Assembly: GCA_050295975.1 (NCBI GenBank)
Contig: JBNKQR010000081.1
Location: 1 to 9,861, forward strand
Origin: JAPHTQ01 sp050295975
GTDB lineage: Bacteria > Pseudomonadota > Gammaproteobacteria > Thiohalomonadales > Thiohalomonadaceae
DNA: 9,861 bases
Reading direction: 5' to 3'
How positions within the stretch are numbered: the first letter of the stretch is position 1; each line of letters starts with the position of its first letter. Positions 6,119 through 9,861 of this stretch are shown piece after piece. Below the pieces are notes generated by a model. It searched no databases, was not told where the DNA came from, and worked only from the letters and a program-made list of their open reading frames with translations. The translations under genes were made by a program, and so were the position numbers.

Positions 6119-7420
6119 ATGCAGGTTTCAGTAGAGGCGACCAGTAACCTCCAGCGCCGCATGACCGTTGAAATCCCCGCTGAGCGTATTAGCGGTGAAG
6201 TAAGTAGCCGTTTGAAGCGTCTCGCGACCACTGCCAAGGTCAAGGGTTTCCGCCCAGGCAAGGTACCGATGAAGGTTGTCGAGCAGCAGTACGGCAAGCA
6301 GGTGCGCGATGAGGTGGTCGGTGAGGTGATCCAGGCAACCTACTTTGAAGCGATCACTCAGGAGAAGCTTAACCCTGCAAGTATGCCGACCATCGAGACG
6401 GTGAGTGGCGAAGAAGGGCAAAACCTGCAATATGCCGCAGTGTTTGAAGTGATGCCGGAGATTACTGTAGCAGACATGGCCGGTACCAAGCTGGAGAAGG
6501 TCACTGCCGAGATTGCCGATGCCGATGTTGAGGGCATGATCGAAAACCTGCGCAAGCAGCGCACCGAGTGGAAAGAGGTGGCGCGCAAGGCAAAAGAGGG
6601 TGACCGCTTGAGTGTCGACTTCAGCGGCACCATAGAAGGTAAGGAGTTCAGCGGGAATTCAGGCAACAATGTCCCTGTAACTCTGGGCTCTGGCCGGATG
6701 ATCGATGGATTTGAGAAAGGGTTGATTGGGGCCAAGGCGGGCGATGAAGTGGTATTGGACCTGCAATTCCCGGAGGCCTACGGTAATAAGGAAGTGGCTG
6801 GCAAGCCGGTACAGTTCCAGGTGACAGTCAACAAGGTTGAGGCGCCTGAACTGCCAGAAGTGAATGAAGAGTTTGCCAAGGGCTTTGGTATTGGTGACGG
6901 TAGCCTCGAGGCGCTACGTACCGAGGTTCGCAAAAACATGGAGCGTGAGCTAAAACAAGGGCTTGAGTCCAAGAACAAGCAGGCAGTAATGGATAAGCTG
7001 CTGGAGATGAACAAGCTGGAGGTGCCTGCCGCACTGATTGACAATGAGGCAGAGACCCTTAAGCAGCAGATGATGCAGCAGATGCAAGTACCTCAGGGCA
7101 AGTCCGGTATTGACCTGGACGCGTCCATGTTTAAGAGCGAGGCTGAGAAACGTGTGAGCCTGGGCTTGCTGCTTTCTGAGGTGATTCGTGCCAACGAGCT
7201 GAAGGCAGACAGCGACAAGCTCAAGGCCAAGGTTGAGGAGATTGCCGCGACCTACGAACAGCCGGAAGAGGTGGTACGCTGGTACTACGGTGACAAAAGC
7301 CGTCTCTCCCAGATCGAGAACCTGATGCTGGAAGATGCAGTGGTTGAGTGGGCCTTCTCACAGGCCAAGGTGAGTGAGAAGAAGAGCAGTTTTGACGAAG
7401 TGGTGGGTTTGAACCGATAA
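6119..7420 (+). CDS. tig: Trigger factor, ribosome-associated chaperone and peptidyl-prolyl isomerase
   Basis: A 433-residue cytosolic chaperone that meets nascent chains at the ribosome exit tunnel. The N-terminal domain has the ribosome-docking signature GFRPGKVP at 43-50, the same position as GFRKGKVP in E. coli. The FKBP-type PPIase domain lies at about 161-241 (GDRLSVDFSGT, then GSGRMIDGFEKGLIGAKAGDE). The remainder is the helical C-terminal substrate-holding domain. Length is normal for the family (E. coli 432). It precedes clpP by 27 nt and is probably in one transcript with it, the usual arrangement in Gammaproteobacteria. Nothing about it looks abnormal. Confidence 0.98.
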   Translation: MQVSVEATSNLQRRMTVEIPAERISGEVSSRLKRLATTAKVKGFRPGKVPMKVVEQQYGKQVRDEVVGEVIQATYFEAITQEKLNPASMPTIETVSGEEGQNLQYAAVFEVMPEITVADMAGTKLEKVTAEIADADVEGMIENLRKQRTEWKEVARKAKEGDRLSVDFSGTIEGKEFSGNSGNNVPVTLGSGRMIDGFEKGLIGAKAGDEVVLDLQFPEAYGNKEVAGKPVQFQVTVNKVEAPELPEVNEEFAKGFGIGDGSLEALRTEVRKNMERELKQGLESKNKQAVMDKLLEMNKLEVPAALIDNEAETLKQQMMQQMQVPQGKSGIDLDASMFKSEAEKRVSLGLLLSEVIRANELKADSDKLKAKVEEIAATYEQPEEVVRWYYGDKSRLSQIENLMLEDAVVEWAFSQAKVSEKKSSFDEVVGLNR

Positions 7421-7447
7421 GGGATAACCCTAAAGGAATCCGAAACG

Positions 7448-8092
7448 ATGACCGACAACACTATTATGAACGGTGCGCAAAGGGTGCAGAATCTGGGACT
7501 GATTCCCATGGTCGTCGAGCAGACCTCCAGGGGTGAGCGTTCGTACGACATATACTCGCGCCTGCTTAAAGAGCGTGTAATTTTTGTCGTTGGTCCTATT
7601 GAGGACCACATGGCGAACCTGATCGTGGCGCAATTGCTGTTTCTTGAGTCGGAGAATCCGGACAAGGATATCCACCTCTACATCAATTCCCCCGGCGGCT
7701 CAGTGAGTGCTGGACTGGCGATCTATGACACCATGCAGTTCATTCGCCCGGAGGTTAGCACCATGTGTATCGGTATGGCAGCCAGCATGGGCGCAGTACT
7801 GCTGGCTGGAGGGGCTGCAGGTAAACGCTTCAGCTTGCCCCATGGCCGAGTGATGATTCATCAGCCACTCGGTGGTTATCAGGGACAGGCCTCCGATATC
7901 GAGATCCATGCCCGTGAGATCCTTAAAGTACGTGAGCAGTTGAACCAGATCCTCTCCAACCATTCTGGTCAGCCGATGGAGCGTATTCAGGAAGATACCG
8001 AGCGGGACAACTTTATGAGTGGTGAGCAGGCTGCGGAGTACGGCCTGATCGATAAGGTTCTGGACCAGCGTACGGAGGCCGGGAGTGAGTGA
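7448..8092 (+). CDS. clpP: ATP-dependent Clp protease proteolytic subunit ClpP
   Basis: A 214-residue serine peptidase that forms the two-ring proteolytic chamber fed by ClpX or ClpA. The catalytic triad is complete: Ser113 in GMAASMGA, His138 in VMIHQPLGG and Asp187 in TERDNFM. A short propeptide (about 1-16) is expected to be removed, since residues from about 17 (GLIPMVVEQTSRGERS) align with the E. coli mature start. INSPGGS (80-86) is the typical oxyanion-region motif. AAAGGA (7432-7437) is the ribosome site, 10 nt before ATG. It follows tig closely, and clpX follows after 96 nt. It is a canonical housekeeping copy. Confidence 0.98.
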   Translation: MTDNTIMNGAQRVQNLGLIPMVVEQTSRGERSYDIYSRLLKERVIFVVGPIEDHMANLIVAQLLFLESENPDKDIHLYINSPGGSVSAGLAIYDTMQFIRPEVSTMCIGMAASMGAVLLAGGAAGKRFSLPHGRVMIHQPLGGYQGQASDIEIHAREILKVREQLNQILSNHSGQPMERIQEDTERDNFMSGEQAAEYGLIDKVLDQRTEAGSE

Positions 8093-8188
8093 GACCTTGA
8101 TCCAGCTTCAGGCGATTGGGGTTGAAATTTTTTCCCGGACTCTGCATGTTGTAACCATGAAACAGGCAGACGGAGACGGAGTAAGGTC

Positions 8189-9475
8189 ATGAGTGAGAAT
8201 TCGACCGGCAAGGGTGACGACAACGGCAAACTGCTTTATTGCTCCTTCTGCGGCAAGAGCCAGCATGAGGTGCGTAAACTGATTGCTGGCCCATCCGTCT
8301 TTATATGCGACGAGTGCGTTGAGCTGTGCAATGACATCATCCGTGAGGAGATCCAGGAAGATTCTGTCGGTAATGGCAAGACTTCACTGCCGACTCCGCA
8401 TGAAATCAATGGAATTCTAGATGAATACGTTATCGGACAGAAAAATGCCAAAAAGGTGCTTTCAGTAGCGGTCTATAACCACTACAAGCGCCTGGACGCA
8501 GGACAAAAGAAGGATGAGGTCGAGCTGGCCAAGAGTAACATCCTGCTCATCGGCCCAACCGGTAGCGGCAAAACCCTGCTGGCCGAGACTCTGGCGCGGT
8601 TGCTCAACGTGCCCTTCACTATTGCGGATGCCACCACCCTGACCGAAGCCGGTTACGTGGGCGAGGATGTGGAAAACATCATCCAGAAACTACTGCAAAA
8701 GTGCGACTACGACGTCGATAAAGCGCAGACCGGTATTGTCTACATCGACGAAATCGACAAAATTTCACGCAAGTCTGACAATCCCTCTATCACCCGTGAT
8801 GTTTCTGGTGAAGGGGTGCAGCAGGCCCTGCTAAAACTGATCGAAGGTACCGTTGCCTCAGTACCGCCGCAGGGTGGTCGCAAGCATCCGCAGCAGGAGT
8901 TCCTGCAAGTAGATACAGCGAACATTCTGTTTATCTGTGGTGGCGCCTTTGCCGGCCTGGAGCGGGTGATTCGCAACCGTTCAGAGAAGGGCGGTATCGG
9001 CTTCTCGGCCGAGGTAAAGAGCAAGAAAGAGGGCAAGAGTGCCAGTCAGGTATTGCTCGATGTCGAGCCGGAGGATTTGGTGCAGTACGGTCTTATCCCT
9101 GAGTTCGTTGGCCGTCTGCCGGTACATGCGACGCTGGAAGAGCTGGATGAAGATGCACTAATCTGCATCCTGACCGAGCCGAAAAATGCACTGGTGAAGC
9201 AGTACTCCAAACTGTTTGAAATGGAAGATGTGGAGCTGGAATTCCGCGAGGAGGCGTTGCGTGCGGTTGCCCGTAAGGCGATGAAACGCAAAACCGGCGC
9301 GCGAGGACTGCGTTCTATTCTGGAGAACACCCTGCTTAATATTATGTACGACCTGCCCTCCATGAGTGGCGTATCCAAGGTCGTGATCGATGACGGTGTA
9401 ATCGAAGGTGAGGCTGAACCTCTGCTGATCTACGAGAATGCCGAACAGTCTTCCGCCGCTGCTGCTGCGGATTGA
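8189..9475 (+). CDS. clpX: ClpX, AAA+ unfoldase of the ClpXP protease
   Basis: A 428-residue hexameric unfoldase that recognises tagged proteins (for example SsrA-tagged) and threads them into ClpP. The N-terminal zinc-binding domain has Cys18, Cys21, Cys40 and Cys43. Walker A is GPTGSGKT (122-129), pore loop 1 GYVG (155-158), Walker B IVYIDEID (183-190), the RKH loop 231-233, the ClpP-docking IGF loop 270-272, and sensor II GARGLR (370-375). All key elements are present. GGAG (8178-8181) is the ribosome site. The C-terminal tail SSAAAAAD is alanine-rich. The 96-nt gap from clpP may hold a weak promoter, but co-transcription is more likely. Confidence 0.98.
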   Translation: MSENSTGKGDDNGKLLYCSFCGKSQHEVRKLIAGPSVFICDECVELCNDIIREEIQEDSVGNGKTSLPTPHEINGILDEYVIGQKNAKKVLSVAVYNHYKRLDAGQKKDEVELAKSNILLIGPTGSGKTLLAETLARLLNVPFTIADATTLTEAGYVGEDVENIIQKLLQKCDYDVDKAQTGIVYIDEIDKISRKSDNPSITRDVSGEGVQQALLKLIEGTVASVPPQGGRKHPQQEFLQVDTANILFICGGAFAGLERVIRNRSEKGGIGFSAEVKSKKEGKSASQVLLDVEPEDLVQYGLIPEFVGRLPVHATLEELDEDALICILTEPKNALVKQYSKLFEMEDVELEFREEALRAVARKAMKRKTGARGLRSILENTLLNIMYDLPSMSGVSKVVIDDGVIEGEAEPLLIYENAEQSSAAAAAD

Positions 9476-9485
9476 GCATTCGGGT

Positions 9486-9510
9486 TATAGCGGCGCAATG
9501 CGCCGCTATA
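9486..9510 (+). terminator. Terminator-like hairpin after clpX
   Basis: TATAGCGGCGC (9486-9496) and GCGCCGCTATA (9500-9510) form a perfect 11-bp stem with a 3-nt loop, starting 11 nt after the clpX stop. The following sequence TTCACAATTCATTCTT is only moderately T-rich, so termination may be partial, with some read-through into lon. Confidence 0.65.
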
Positions 9511-9523
9511 TTCACAATTCATT

Positions 9524-9553
9524 CTTGATACCCCCTTTGACCATCCTCATTAT
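9524..9553 (+). promoter_or_regulatory. Candidate overlapping heat-shock (sigma-32) and sigma-70 promoters for lon
   Basis: CTTGATA (9524-9530), 14 nt, then CCTCATTA (9545-9552) resembles the RpoH consensus CTTGAAA-N13-14-CCCCATNT. The same stretch reads as sigma-70 TTGATA (9525-9530), 17 nt, CATTAT (9548-9553). lon is a known heat-shock gene in E. coli, so a sigma-32 element here is expected. The leader to the lon start would be about 95 nt. Confidence 0.5.
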
Positions 9554-9657
9554 AGGTAACGTTGCCGTCCTGCAGAGCTGAAACGGGCGAGCAAACGATT
9601 AGTCAGTAACAGATACCACCCGAATAGTCTGAATCGGGATTTAGAGGAACCACAGTG

Positions 9658-9861
9658 ATGGATTCAAAGGACAATATGCCTGAAGTAACTGAACAGATGC
9701 GTACGCTACCGGTACTGCCGTTGCGTGACGTTGTGGTTTATCCCCATATGGTGATTCCTCTGTTTGTTGGTCGCGACAAATCGATCAAGGCACTGGAAGC
9801 TGCGATGGAGAGCGACAAGGAGATCCTGCTGGTGGCACAAAAAGCTGCCTCGGAGGACGAT
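9658..9861 (+). CDS. lon: Lon protease, N-terminal fragment (runs off the window)
   Basis: The first 68 codons of the ATP-dependent Lon protease, open to the window end. The protein starts MDSKDNMPEV and then carries the Lon N-terminal signature LPVLPLRDVVVYPHMVIPLFVGR (about 17-39), followed by SIKALEAAM and EILLVAQK, as in other proteobacterial Lons. This part belongs to the substrate-binding LON domain; the ATPase and Ser-Lys protease domains lie beyond the window. GAGGA (9644-9648) is the ribosome site, 9 nt before ATG 9658; the in-frame GTG at 9655 is an equally spaced alternative (6 nt). Lon following clpX is the standard order. Confidence 0.95.
   Translation, partial: MDSKDNMPEVTEQMRTLPVLPLRDVVVYPHMVIPLFVGRDKSIKALEAAMESDKEILLVAQKAASEDD

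Noticed and set aside
8122..8150. TTGAAA-N17-CATGTT as a separate clpX promoter
   Set aside because: The -35 is good, but the -10 matches only 3 of 6 positions; too weak to list as a feature.
9620..9640. CCCGA/TCGGG inverted repeat before lon
   Set aside because: Only 5 bp with a long loop; likely chance.

Overview
The window looks like a chromosomal segment of a gammaproteobacterium of moderate GC content. The main evidence is the gene order tRNA-Leu(UAG), tig, clpP, clpX, lon on the + strand, which is a classic proteobacterial proteostasis cluster. The encoded proteins are close to E. coli ones over their signature motifs. I cannot name the genus from the sequence; a marine or sulfur-oxidising lineage is possible but only a guess.

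Left half (1-4758, + strand) is a self-contained TonB-dependent uptake operon. It holds an outer-membrane TonB-dependent receptor (134-2377), then exbB, exbD and tonB with overlapping ends (2485-4155), then a periplasmic PCu(A)C-type copper chaperone (4208-4711). It closes with a strong hairpin terminator (4734-4758). The receptor would carry a substrate across the outer membrane, powered by its own ExbB-ExbD-TonB motor. The chaperone hints that the substrate is copper or a copper complex, but that is inferred from context only. A sequence at 68-83 fits a sigma-54 (-24/-12) promoter with the invariant GG and GC correctly spaced.

Middle (4771-5736, - strand) is a sigma-54 activator made only of the AAA+ domain and a Fis-type helix-turn-helix, with no N-terminal sensory domain. 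It converges on the uptake operon and shares its terminator. Together with the candidate sigma-54 promoter it suggests a compact regulated uptake module; this is the most interesting hypothesis in the window.

Right half (5859-9861, + strand) carries a tRNA-Leu with a good -10 box and two hairpins around it. Next come trigger factor (tig), the ClpP protease, the ClpX unfoldase, a hairpin, a candidate overlapping sigma-32/sigma-70 promoter, and the first 68 codons of lon, cut by the window end. These genes handle nascent-chain folding and ATP-dependent proteolysis and are ordinary housekeeping functions. No mobile element, CRISPR array or rRNA was seen.
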